DNA of 64,000 nucleotides from Nageia nagi. Taxonomy: Eukaryota > Pinophyta. Below the pieces are notes generated by a model. The model was not told the origin of the DNA, did not search any database, and saw nothing but the letters and a program-made list of their open reading frames with translations. Every line of letters starts with the position of its first letter. Within the stretch, counting starts at the first letter, position 1. Positions 23,713 through 33,560 of the stretch are shown piece by piece. The translations under genes and the position numbers were made by a program. The stretch spans positions 183,644,001 through 183,708,000 of the forward strand of contig JBITNC010000001.1 of the NCBI GenBank assembly GCA_050084985.1, given 5' to 3'.

Positions 23713-24865
23713 TGTAAATACATTCCATCATGTTATAAAGAATACATTTAGTTACGATGAATAGTTCTTGAAATAAGCTATCCAATGACTATATGCATGC
23801 CTACCTTTGTCAAAAAATTACCCATCAAATAAAGTAGTTTACCAAAACATGTCAAAATGCTAGTCAAGCATGAAAAATGTTTGTTGGATATGAAAAACAT
23901 TAGTTAAGAATCAAAAGGGTTATTTAGAAATCATAATCTTTTTTTGGGGGTCAAAATAAAGTATATTTGCAATAAAAAAATGGATGATAAACAAAATTTG
24001 ATTATCGCACATTTTGTCGAGCATCAAGGAAGCTTGTCGACCATTAACAAAGTTAAAAGGTGCAGAGGATAAAATTAGTGCGATTAGCCTAAAGTAAAAT
24101 GTGAACAAGTTAATTAAAGGGAGATTATACCTCTATAAGTTCTAGGCATTTATGACAAGATAAATGAAATTCAATTAGCCTAGTTTTAATTTTCTGGAGC
24201 AATTACGAAAAATTACTTCTAAATGCTCATTTTTGAAGTAAAAGGGGTCATATGACCACTTGATTCACATCTATAGAAAATAATCTATCCAATGATGGAT
24301 TTTTTTATTTTATTTGGAAATATATAGCAAAAGTTGTATCAGATACAATGTGTGGGACTTTATTGTATTCATCATTTTTGTAACTAAAAGTGTAGAGGTT
24401 GTAACCATATGACCATCATGAATAGTTTTATTGTTCAAGAGTAGTTTATGAATGAAATAGAAAATGGAATTAAGTGTAATATAACAAAAGTAACTAAGTA
24501 GTCATGATTATTTTAAGAATGTTTGTACTCCTTCTAGTTGGTGCTAGTAAAGAAGAGGTTGATGCTCCTTCCAGTTGGTGCTAGTAAAGCAGGGGTTGGT
24601 GATCCTTCCGATTGGTGTCAGTAAATTTTTGTAAAGTTGGTGCTTTACATTAGCTAGATTTGGACCATGATTCAAGTAGTATTATCCAAGGATGTATCCA
24701 TATTATTGAACCTTGTTATATCTTATATTATGTGATATTCCCTTGATGTGCTTTCTGTATTTTATTTTAGTTTTCTATTGCATTGTTTCAAGTGTTTTAG
24801 GTTTGAAATTTTAAAGTTCAAGACACTAATTCATCCCCCCCCTCAGTGTCATTAAATGAATAACA
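23713..24865 (+). repeat. Copia-1 3' LTR, internally deleted
   Basis: Matches the 5' LTR (7656-9758) but lacks about 300 bp near its start (5' LTR about 7690-8030) and about 650 bp in the middle (about 8795-9440). Ends TAACA at 24865. Confidence 0.65.
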
Positions 24866-25249
24866 CCTTTGCATTGATAAGATTATTATATTAATAATAA
24901 CTTAATATATTTTATTTATTCTATATAGCTTTGTGTTTTCCAATGAAATATCATGGATGTTATGTTAATAAATAATCTAGGACATGCACATAGAGTAATA
25001 TTTATGTATATATAACATCTCCACTTGTAATGAGAGTTGGTGAATCTTAACTACACCAAAAATGACCTTTTATGGCCATTTTAAATCACCATAATAGAAC
25101 ATAGGAGGGTGGTTTAAGACTTCCCTAAAAACTCTACCTGAAAAAGAAATAGAAATGATAGTTTTAACAATGGTCAAGGATGGGAACATGGGCACATATG
25201 AACATAGAATTTTTAGGTACAAACCACTTAATATTTTGATACAACATCC
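24866..25249. other. AT-rich stretch, possibly decayed PPR sequence
   Basis: No firm feature. A 61-codon minus ORF (25070-25255) lies just downstream, in minus-strand order, of the PPR remnant and could be a decayed continuation, but no PPR motif can be read. Confidence 0.3.
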
Positions 25250-25599
25250 TTTCATGCACTTGGCTTAAGTAAAAACTATTTCTTATTATTATTTAATGGA
25301 TGCCTATGCCCTCTTCTAGATACATTGAGTTTGCACAAGCAAGAAGATGCAAATAAGCAAGAAGGTGTAGGCAAAGGTGAATTCATCAAGTTGGAGACCA
25401 CTTCCACCTCATGCTATTTCTAAGGTAAACCCATAAACCTTTTCTAAAAATAAGAAATAGAATATTAATATGTTAGGGTTTATAAATTCTATAGAAACCA
25501 AAAAATAAGTACATGCATTGCAATATTAGGTTTTATCAACATGCTATTTATAATTTTTTTCTTCATCAAATGCCTAGCATGGATAAAAAGGTTAACCAT

Positions 25600-25682
<83 letters not shown>
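25600..25682. repeat. (TA)n microsatellite in the PPR pseudogene
   Basis: About 40 TA dinucleotides with one TTA interruption near 25623. It replaces the stretch of the PPR tail expected to encode 'EHYAC'. Confidence 0.9.
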
Positions 25683-25687
<5 letters not shown>

Positions 25688-26558
25688 TTGGGTGTAATAT
25701 AATAATAATCATTCATGTATTTGAAGTATTGATAACCCTCTTTCACTAGTCCTTTATGGGTACATACATATAATACACTAATTAGTGAGCATCATCTATA
25801 CTAATGCTCAAATATTCCATTTGTTCAAATAGTTTTTTATTAGGGTATTGATATTTTGCATACATGTTTATTTTTCATATATTTTTTATTTGATTCCACC
25901 TACCAAATATAGTATAAATATTTGAGAGAAGTACATAAGGTACAAATTTGGAGGGTTTAACTCTAAAAGGTGTTCTACTACAAATTCTGCCAGCTTTATA
26001 TTGCTATGAATTCTATAGGAACCAAAAAAATAAGTTCAAACAATAATATCAATTTTTATTGGCATGTTATTTATATTAAAGTCTTTTACTTCATTTAGAT
26101 ATCATTATGGGTGTAATAAGGTAATAATAATTCATATATTTAAAGTATTGATTGCTCTTTTTCACCATACTTTCATGACTATATGTAAATAATATACTAA
26201 AAATGTAACATCATCTGGATTAATGCCCATATATTCCATTTTTTCAAATAATTTGATGGCTTACTCTCTACAACCATTCCTTTCATACCCTACAATCATT
26301 GTATCTCATGAAATTATCTATTCATAATGCATCTTGTTAAACAAAATCCTTATTATATTAATGCTCCCATATTTTGTATACTTATATATTATATTTGTTA
26401 TCACAATTGCATGTGAAAGAAATCCACATGTGATTATTTTTTCATGAATTATCCATGGCCCATTTTAAAGCTACAAAAATTGCACATATAGACAAAATAC
26501 TTGCCACAATTATTGAATATGGTTTAAAACTAGTTAATCAAATTTTCTAAAAATACTT

Positions 26559-26563
26559 GAGAG
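26559..26563. repeat. Target-site duplication of Copia-4, left copy
   Basis: GAGAG here and at 31561-31565. Deleting the intervening unit and one copy rejoins the PPR frame (SLEAL then KYF). Confidence 0.85.
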
Positions 26564-27384
26564 TATTGGGATAGAGCGTAGAAGAGAGAAGAGAGAGAGT
26601 AAGAGAGAGTTCTCCTCCATAGAGATACAAGTGGAGATGAGAACTTTTACATATTTTGAGAATCTTTTTGAGAACTAGTATGAGACTCACTACATTACCA
26701 TTTGACAAAAAATGGTTTACAATACAATCATTAACCATAACTGGTTTCACTATACATAGTAGTCGATCAACTTTAAGCTGACATGTGAGTCTCCATGAGC
26801 TTGCTTTCACAAGGTGAGTAACCTGCATTTCTAAAGAAGATCCTGCATGCTACAAGCAACTCATGAACAAAATCAGTTAGATGCGTCATATATTCAAATA
26901 AGAGAATTAAATAATGCCATCTTATAAATAACTGATCAATGGTGCACTATAAGCCATCACGGAGATGCCAAGCCATCACTCATAGTCACCTGTTGTTATA
27001 GACATGTGTTGATTTTAAAATAGAGCATAAAAATTGTACAACGAGTTTCTCACGCAGAGCAAACTCACCACGGAGGTATAGAATGTACAACAAGTTTGTC
27101 ACGCAGAGCGAACTTACCACGGAGGTATATTAATTATATGCTCAAAATTTGTACAATAAGTTTCTCACGCAGAGCAAACTCACCACGAAGGTATAAAATG
27201 TACAACAAGTTTTTCATGCAAAGCAAACTTACCACTGAGGTATAAAATAATCAACACTCTATAACAACAATTGTACAACAAGTTTGTCACGCAGAGCAAA
27301 CTTACCACTGAGGTATAGAATGTACAATCAAAAAAGGGCCTCTTAGAGGTGAAGTTGTCATCACTAACAAAATTTTAAACTTCA
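26564..27384 (-). repeat. Copia-4 left inverted arm
   Basis: 821 bp, inverted copy of 30686-31507. Only a few differences are visible, clustered in the short repeats at about 27170-27230. Confidence 0.85.
27037..27330 (-). repeat. Five short tandem repeats in the Copia-4 3' UTR
   Basis: Five units of about 45-50 bp, each with a core like GTACAACAAGTTTGTCACGC and then GAACTTACCACGGAGGTATA (plus strand), with variable spacers. They are mirrored in the other arm at about 30740-31035. Confidence 0.8.
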
Positions 27385-29520
27385 CTCCCCTTGAGGGCAA
27401 CTTCACCAACCCGAGAGAATCCCTAAGCTTGCAGAAGTGAGCTTCAGGAAGGGGCTTGGTGAACAAATCAGCAGAGTTGTCAATAGATGGACAATACTGC
27501 AAGTGTATGATATCATCTAGAACCTTCTCCCTGATAAAATGAGCTTGGATTTCTACATGTTTGGTTCGTTGATGGAACACAGGATTCTTAGCCAAAGAGA
27601 TAGCTGATTGATTATCTGACGAAATAAGAGATGGGCCATTTTGCGTATACCCAATTTCGTTCAGAAGATATCTTAGCCAAATAGCTTCTTGGGTGGCAAC
27701 AGACATGGCTCGATATTCAGCTTCGATGGTAGAAAGAGTCACAGTAGGTTGCTTCTTGGAAGCCCAAGAGATAGCACCTGAACCAATGCTAAACACATAT
27801 GCAGAGGTTGATTTTCTGTCATCTCTATCTCCCCCATAATCAGAATCTGAGAACCCTGAGAGAAAAATTGAGGGCACTTTGGAATACTTAAGAGCAAGAT
27901 CCTTTGTCCCTGCGACATACCTCAAGATTTGCTTAACAGCATTGAGGTGTTCAACATATGGTTTTTGCATGAATCGTGCCATCAGATTCACTGCAAAGGC
28001 AATATCAGGACGAGAGATAGTCAGATACAGAAGACTACCAATCAATTGTCTATAAGCTGTAGCATCAGCCAACTGAGAATCTGAGCTCAGAGATACAACG
28101 ATTCTAGGAGAAACAGGTATTGCAGCATATTTACACTCCTCCATTCCAAACTTTTGCAAGATGTCTGATATATACTTAGATTGACTAAGATAAGTACAAT
28201 CTTTGTGTTGGTATACTTGCATCCCAAGATAGTAATGCAATAGACCTAGATCAGTCATTTCAAATGTTGCCTTGAGTTTGGAGATGCACTCTTGGATGAT
28301 TTCAATATTATTGCCTGTTATGAGAAGATCATCCACATAAAGGAGAATTATGACCACGTCTTGTCCTTGATTGAGTACATATAGATCTGAATCTGAGAAG
28401 CACTTGGAAAAACCAATATCTGCAAAGAATCCTGAAATTTTCTTGTACCATGCTCTAGGTGCTTGCTTAAGTCCATACAAAGACTTCTTTAGCTTACACA
28501 CAAGAGACTCTTTTCCTTCTGGAATAAATCCTTCTGGTTGATTCATGTAGATTTCAACATCCAAGTCACCATTGAGAAATGCACTTTTGACATCAAGTTG
28601 AAAAGCTTTCCATCCTTGAGCTGCAGAAAGAGCAAGAATTATTCTGACAGTAGGCATCTTGGCTACAGGAGCAAAGGTTTCCTCATAATCAACACCATAT
28701 TTTTGAGCGAATCCTTTGGCCACTAATCTTGCCTTGTATTTTTCAATTTTTCCATCAGAATTGTACTTGACCTTGTATATCCATTTATTGCCAATCACAT
28801 TTTTCTCATTGGGATAAGGAACCAAATCCCAAGTTTCATTTTTCATGAGAGCCTCATACTCAACTTTCATAGCTTCCATCCAACACTCTTGCTTGGAAGC
28901 TTCTTTGAAGGTTGATGGCTCATGCATATTATCAATTTTGGCAAATAAGGATTTATTCAAGGTCATACTTCTTGTAATTCTCTATGCTGGAGAATTTTGC
29001 TCTTGTGGTGACTTGTCTACATGCTCATCCAACCAGTTAGGTGCAGGCGAAGAATCATCTATATCAGACACTTCAGCATGAGAGGTCGTATCCTCAGAAA
29101 GTTCATTGAACTTAACATCCCTAGACACAAAGACTATTTTATGGGATGAAGAGTAGAGCCTGTAACCTCTATGTTGATTATCATACCCCACAAAGATGCA
29201 TTTTTCTGATCGTTTATTTAGCTTCTTTCTTTTCTCTGAGGTAATGAAGGCAAATGCATCACAACCGAAGACCCTGAAGTGTGAGAGGTTAGGTTTCTTT
29301 CCTGTCCATGCTTCATATGGAGTTTTACCTTCAACTGCCTTAGTAGGACACCTATTTAGGGTGTGAATAGCAGTGTGAACAGCTTCTCCCCATAAGAAAC
29401 TAGGAAGGTTACCCAACATGCATCTTGCCATTTCCATAATGGTGCGATTCTTCCTTTTAGCAACTCCATTTTGCTGAGGGGTGTAAGGGATTGTGAATTG
29501 TTGCTTAATCCCGTGTTTAA
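27302..29520 (-). pseudogene. Copia-4 integrase (3' part), reverse transcriptase and RNase H
   Basis: One frame is open on the minus strand from the junction near 29520 to 27302, apart from a single TAG at 28982-28984. It starts inside the integrase core: QQFTIPYTPQQNGVAKRKNR (about 29500-29445). In the family the last catalytic Glu is in NGVAERKNR; here it is Lys (GAA to AAA). Then come the integrase tail (FVGYDNQHRGYRLY), RT with NKWIYKVK, AFLNGDL and catalytic YVDDLLITG (about 28312-28338), and RNase H with SDSDYGGD, AEYRAM, SDNQS and DLFTKPLPEAHFCKLR. The last about 25 residues run into 3' UTR. The polymerase half is the best preserved retroelement coding sequence in the window, implying a younger insertion, but with no gag, protease or first half of integrase, a stop and a lost catalytic residue it is non-functional. 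Confidence 0.85.
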
Positions 29521-29527
29521 CAAAGAA

Positions 29528-30315
29528 CTAAGTCCTACTTAGTATTTAATTCATAACATGCATTGTATAAATTGAGAAAATATGAACAATGTAAAAGTCC
29601 TTTAGGGGTTAGAACAAAACCCATTGGACTCAATTTTTGGCTTCTTAAGGTTACAAGTTCGTGTGGATGGAGTATTTTTCACTTTACTTTATATTTTTTG
29701 CACATTTGCTTATACTTGCAATATGCAAAAATTTGAAAAGTAACCCCTAAAATGAATACATCCGCACGTATTTTCCACAACATGACTTGTTTGGGGAGCC
29801 ATGAGGTGAGGACAGGGCAGACTGGAGCCCTTTTAGTCCGAAGAACCGAGTGGTGGTAAGTCCGTCTTAATTGCCCCTAAGACCTCTGTTGGATTGGACA
29901 TAACTCTATTAGGTGGACAGGCATGTGTGTAGTGATACCACATGTCCGCACGTCCATTCAGGGATTATCCTGATAACCTAGGAGGAAAACTGAAACCCTT
30001 AATCAAGATAATTAAAATGGTCGGTCCAAGATACGTCGGATCCTTGGAAAATAGTAGGTACTTATCCTTGTGAGAGTATATCACTGACCAAGGTGAACTG
30101 GTTGAGGACTGGTAGTACCTGGGCTCCACCTTGCGGGCATCCAGGTGAAGGCCTAATTCTATACAAGAAAACAACCCCAACTTTATCCTTCTATGGATCG
30201 TGGTTAATGAGTTTACACATGTGGGACATGTTTGCTTATTAAATATTTTATATGTATAGATGGAAAAATTGTAAAAGTTTACATGCTTATTGCATATTTA
30301 TTTGTTTTTGTAGCA
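29528..30315 (+). other. Copia-4 leader fragment, opposite strand
   Basis: Matches, inverted, the gag-proximal leaders of Copia-3 and Copia-5 (for example 'CCTTTAGGGGTT', 'GGGGAGCCATGAGGTGAGGA' and the 'GGATTATCCTGATAACCTAGGA' block). It begins abruptly at about 29528, where the minus-strand integrase sequence ends (…AACAAAGAACT). No gene. Confidence 0.7.
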
Positions 30316-30690
30316 ATGGTTGAAACCTTCGTTCCCAAGCACATACTCGATGGTTCCAACTTTGGAATATGGGAACCTCGTATGAAAGCCGAGTTACAAG
30401 CAAGAAAGCTATGGTAGACAGTTAGTGAAGACGTGGTTGCTCCTACCGATGAGAAGGCTCTTGAAGTATACAACTCAAAGAATGAGTTAGCAACTTCTAT
30501 GATTTACCGTGCAATTTCAGATGATGTCCTCATGATTTCTTCATCAACTTCAGCAAAGGAAGCTTGGGATAGGTTAAAGAAAATTTACCTTGGGTCCAAA
30601 TTTTCAAGGAGGTTTACCATTCTACAAAAGTTGTTGCAGTATCGACAAAGTGAAGATGAAAGTGCCTCCATCTACTTAAACAAAATGAAG
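30316..30690 (+). pseudogene. Copia-4 gag N-terminus
   Basis: The ATG at 30316 opens MVETFVPKHILDGSNFGIWE, the same start as the gags of Copia-3 and Copia-5. A TAG at 30415-30417 follows ARKLW, then the frame is open: SSTSAKEAWDRLKKIYLGSK and FTILQKLLQYRQSEDESASI. At about 30686 gag stops after YLNKM and runs into 3' UTR sequence, sharing TGAAG at the join, so the UBN2 C-terminal part, zinc knuckle and all pol are deleted from this arm. Confidence 0.8.
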
Positions 30691-31507
30691 TTTAAACTTT
30701 TGTTAGTGATGACAACTTCACCTCTAAGAGGCCCTTTTTTGATTGTACATTCTATACCTCAGTGGTAAGTTTGCTCTGCGTGACAAACTTGTTGTACAAT
30801 TGTTGTTATAGAGTGTTGATTATTTTATACCTCAGTGGTAAGTTTGCTCTGCGTGACAAACTTGTTGTACATTTTATACCTCCGTGGTGAGTTTGCTCTA
30901 CGTGAGAAACTTATTGTACAAATTTTGAGCATATAATTAATATACCTCCGTGGTAAGTTCGCTCTGCGTGACGAACTTGTTGTACATTCTATACCTCCGT
31001 GGTGAGTTTGCTCTGCGTGAGAAACTCGTTGTATAATTTTTATGCTCTATTTTAAAATCAACACATGTCTATATACAACAGGTGACTATGAGTGATGGCT
31101 TGGCATCTCCGTGATGGCTTATAGTGCACCATTGATCAGTTATTTATAAGATGGCATTATTTAATTCTCTTATTTGAATATATGATGCATCTAACTGATT
31201 TTGTTCATGAGTTGCTTGTAGCATGCAGGATCTTCTTTAGAAATGCAGGTTACTCACCTTGTGAAAGCAAGCTCATGGAGACTCACATGTCAGCTTAAAG
31301 TTGATCGACTACTATGTACAGTGAAACCAGTTATGGTTAATGATTGTATTGTAAACCATTTTTTGTCAAATGGTAATGTAGTGAGTCTCATACTAGTTCT
31401 CAAAAAGATTCTCAAAATATGTAAAAGTTCTCATCTCCACTTGTATCTCTATGGAGGAGAACTCTCTCTTACTCTCTCTCTTCTCTCTTCTACGCTCTAT
31501 CCCAATA
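30686..31507 (+). repeat. Copia-4 right inverted arm
   Basis: 822 bp, inverted copy of 26564-27384. Open reading frames in it (for example 31243-31572) are mirrored at 26547-26828 and are chance ORFs in untranslated sequence. Confidence 0.85.
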
Positions 31508-31560
31508 TTGAATTTACAAGGAGTTTAGATATTCACAATATTTCATTACAAATTCTAACA
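31508..31560 (-). repeat. Truncated LTR start at the right end of Copia-4
   Basis: Read on the minus strand from 31560: TGTTAGAATTTGTAATG... and then a TTGTAAATTC block. It aligns with the first about 60 bp of the Copia-5 LTR (TGTTGGAATGTATAATG). The rest of the LTR is gone. Confidence 0.6.
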
Positions 31561-31565
31561 GAGAG
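31561..31565. repeat. Target-site duplication of Copia-4, right copy
   Basis: GAGAG, identical to 26559-26563. Confidence 0.85.
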
Positions 31566-32290
31566 CCTCTAAACTATGCTTGTTCTATGCATATCCTATG
31601 ATCATTGCATTCCATGAGATTATGTCTCTCTACTTCATTTCCCTATAAATACTATTAGATTTCTTAATAAGCCTAGTCTATGCATATCTTATGATCATTG
31701 CATTCTATAAAATGTTATTTCTCTATTGCATTTTATCAAATAGCACACATGCCTTCTATATGAATTATACAAGTATCAAGAAAACAAGTTTAAATTGCAT
31801 TATAAAGTTTTATTGGTTGTTATTTATAAAGTCTTTTATTTCATCTAGATGTCCAATATGGCCAAGGATATCAACCATACATGTATAGTATTCTATTATG
31901 GGTGTAATATAGTGATAATCATTTATGGATTTTAATTATTGATAGCCCTCTTTTAGTAGACCTACATGGCTACATGTAAATAAACACTAAAAAAATAACA
32001 TCATCTAGATTAATGCCTATGTATTTTATTTATTCAAATAGTTTGATAGCTTCATTGCTTCAACCATTCCTTATACACCTTACAATTATTACAATTCATG
32101 AATTTGTTTTTTGTAATCCATCTTATCAAACAAATCCCTTTTCACCTTAATTCTCCCATATTTTTCATATATGTCTATGAGGTGTTTTATCAAAATTGCA
32201 TGCAAAAGAAACCCACATCTAATTTTTTTCATTATCCTTATCATTATATCCATCTAACCTAATCATAATCATATTTATGAACTAGTTTTG
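31561..32290 (-). pseudogene. PPR pseudogene, 5' part (right of Copia-4)
   Basis: On the minus strand from about 32220: IYEKYGRIKVKRDLFDKMDY, AIKLFE, KYIGINLDDVIF, then INDYHYITPIIEYYTCMVDI and LGHIGHLDEIKDFIN, which is the C-terminal E-type block of plant PPR proteins (family EHYACMVDLLGRAGHLDEA). It is followed by two more PPR starts, LFDKMQ...NAMIIRYA (about 31745-31680) and RDIISWNAMIIGYA...SLEAL (about 31630-31561), the last cut by Copia-4. PPR motifs after an E block show at least two gene copies joined in tandem. Many stops and small indels. No intact PPR relative lies in the window. Confidence 0.75.
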
Positions 32291-33329
32291 TATCCTCCAT
32301 ACATTAAATTAACCTTATTATGTTGACCTCTATACAAGGAACTATATTTAGTTTTAGTATTATTTTATGAGGATAATTTACCTCCTAAAAACTTTACTCC
32401 AATATTTCTTTTTAAATAAAATTTGACATCCTTACACAAGGATAGATGAATTAGTCCTCCATAACTTTTCCCCCTCCCCAACTAGTTCCATAACTAGGTC
32501 ATCTATCATAGGTATATCCACATCCACCATCTCCTCCCCCATGAGATTCTAACATAGTTGCCAACATCTTCACCTACTAGATATCATACATTGATATCAT
32601 ACTTGTATCATTAATAATCATTGCTTGAATCAAACTATCTGCATCATTTATTGGCTCCTCATATCATAACATAAGTAGCCCATCTCATCCATCTAATTGA
32701 TTATATGTATATAAATTCTCAAGCACATCTTAGAATAATCCAAAATAATAGGTAATCCTATCAAAATGTAAGTGTTCCACTTGTATCACTCATTTCCCTA
32801 TAATTATTTATGGTTGCCTTACATGTAATAACTACAGTACATCATCTATCCACATAAGCCCTCAAAAATACAACCTTCAAATGATATGCTCTACTTGAAT
32901 TTATATAAATAGCTAATAATAATATACTATCTCCCAAATGTTCTTTATGATGACCCATGCTCCATCGAATAGGGAGCCTCGTTCCCAAGCTCCTTCCAAA
33001 CACTCTCTACCTCTAAATGCACATCAAAAGGAATCCTCCAAGGCCTCCCAATCCTCATATTCTCACATCCCCTTTGTTATAGCAATAATGAAATATTAGC
33101 ACTAACCCCACCTATATGTTTAATTTACATCATATATATGCTAATATGGTTTGTCTCCATGTGCAAACTATAGTATATATCTCCATCATGTATACTACAT
33201 CTAACAATAACCACAAATATAGGACTTGAATGAGTTAGTAACATGAATCCAATAATAAGTTATATCAACAAAGCCACTCTTGTAGATAATACATGACACA
33301 TGTATGCATCTCTAAATTGAATCCACTAG
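32291..33329. other. AT-rich DNA, no gene recognised
   Basis: No firm feature. On the minus strand at about 32960-33050 a short open run (RPWRIPFDVHLEVESVWKEL) looks like old coding sequence, perhaps the 3' continuation of the plant-mobile-domain remnant next to it, but I could not place it in a family. Confidence 0.3.
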
Positions 33330-33560
33330 TACACCACTCTAGATACATGACATTCATAACAAATATCTTATTCATTGTAGCCTTTCACTTATCCATCTTC
33401 CCTATTATGTCCACTCTTTATCCCTCTATAAGAATCCTATAAATCCTCCATATATACTTCAACATGATAAGCATCACCCTAGTGGGAAGATGAAATGTGT
33501 TAGTGTGATTATCCCACCTCTCTATTAATGTTTCCATATATACAACATCCACCACTATCA
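33330..33560 (-). pseudogene. Plant mobile domain (PMD) remnant
   Basis: The minus strand at 33540-33421 reads METLIERWDNHTNTFHLPT, then WRIYRILIEG. This matches the start of the plant mobile domain (family 'ALVERWxxxTHTFHLPxGEMTxTLEDVxxILxxPVxG'), found in transposon-derived proteins such as MAIL1/MAIN. Stops follow on the 3' side. No transposase domain or terminal inverted repeats were recognised, so it may be a stray domain copy or part of a decayed MULE-type element. Confidence 0.6.

Larger units (their letters stand above)
7656..24865 (+). mobile_element. Copia-1: outermost LTR retrotransposon of a three-level nest
   Basis: Two long related direct repeats bound this unit: 7656-9758 and 23713-24865. 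Both end in CAGTGTCATT followed within about 12 bp by TAACA. After the left one comes a primer-binding site matching initiator tRNA-Met (TGGTATCA...), then a decayed gag. Only about 2.2 kb (9759-12002) plus about 250 bp (23461-23712) of its own internal DNA remain recognisable; no pol was found. The rest of the interval is Copia-2, which in turn contains Copia-3. No target-site duplication could be matched, and the LTR starts are placed to within about 20 bp. Confidence 0.7.
25250..26563 (-). pseudogene. PPR pseudogene, 3' part (left of Copia-4)
   Basis: Minus-strand reading from 26563 continues the PPR frame cut by Copia-4: KYF, stop, KI, stop, LTSFKP, then VASILSICAIFVALK (family 'VASVLSACANLAALxQG'), then after a 1-nt shift HEKIITCGFLSHAIVI and YTKYGSINIIRILFNKM (family 'YAKCGSIxxARxLFDKM'). 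Next come TMIVGYERNG, AIKLFEKMEYMGINPDDVTF and QYFKYMNYYYLITP. A further diverged copy at about 25900-25480 reads LFEQMEYLSI, LISVLYVCTHKGLVKEG, QYFKYMNDYYYITP, then after a (TA)n tract MVNLFIHARHL. At about 25375-25310 LHLLACANSMYLEEGIGIH is another PPR start. PPR proteins bind organellar RNA for editing, splicing or stability; this copy is dead. Confidence 0.75.
26564..31560. mobile_element. Copia-4: rearranged copia unit with long inverted arms
   Basis: 4997 bp between GAGAG duplications. The left part (26564 to about 29527) is the minus-strand 3' half of a copia element: integrase C-terminal part, RT, RNase H, 3' UTR. The right part (about 29528-31507) is plus strand: leader, gag N-terminus, then a jump to the same 3' UTR. 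The two 3' UTR copies form inverted arms 26564-27384 and 30686-31507 that stay nearly identical. The last 53 bp (31508-31560) read on the minus strand like the start of a family LTR (TGTTAGAATTTGTAATG). The left end is TATTGGGAT, normally an internal site just before the polypurine tract. No complete LTR remains. Confidence 0.75.

Noticed and set aside
26521-26563. Copia-4 3' LTR remnant left of the unit
   Set aside because: A loose likeness to the LTR hairpin was noticed, but this stretch continues the PPR frame (KYF...LTSFKP) and is host pseudogene sequence.
26547-26828. ORF mirrored at 31243-31572
   Set aside because: It is the same 3' UTR sequence in the two inverted arms; it has no retroelement or other protein similarity and is broken in Copia-3 and Copia-5.
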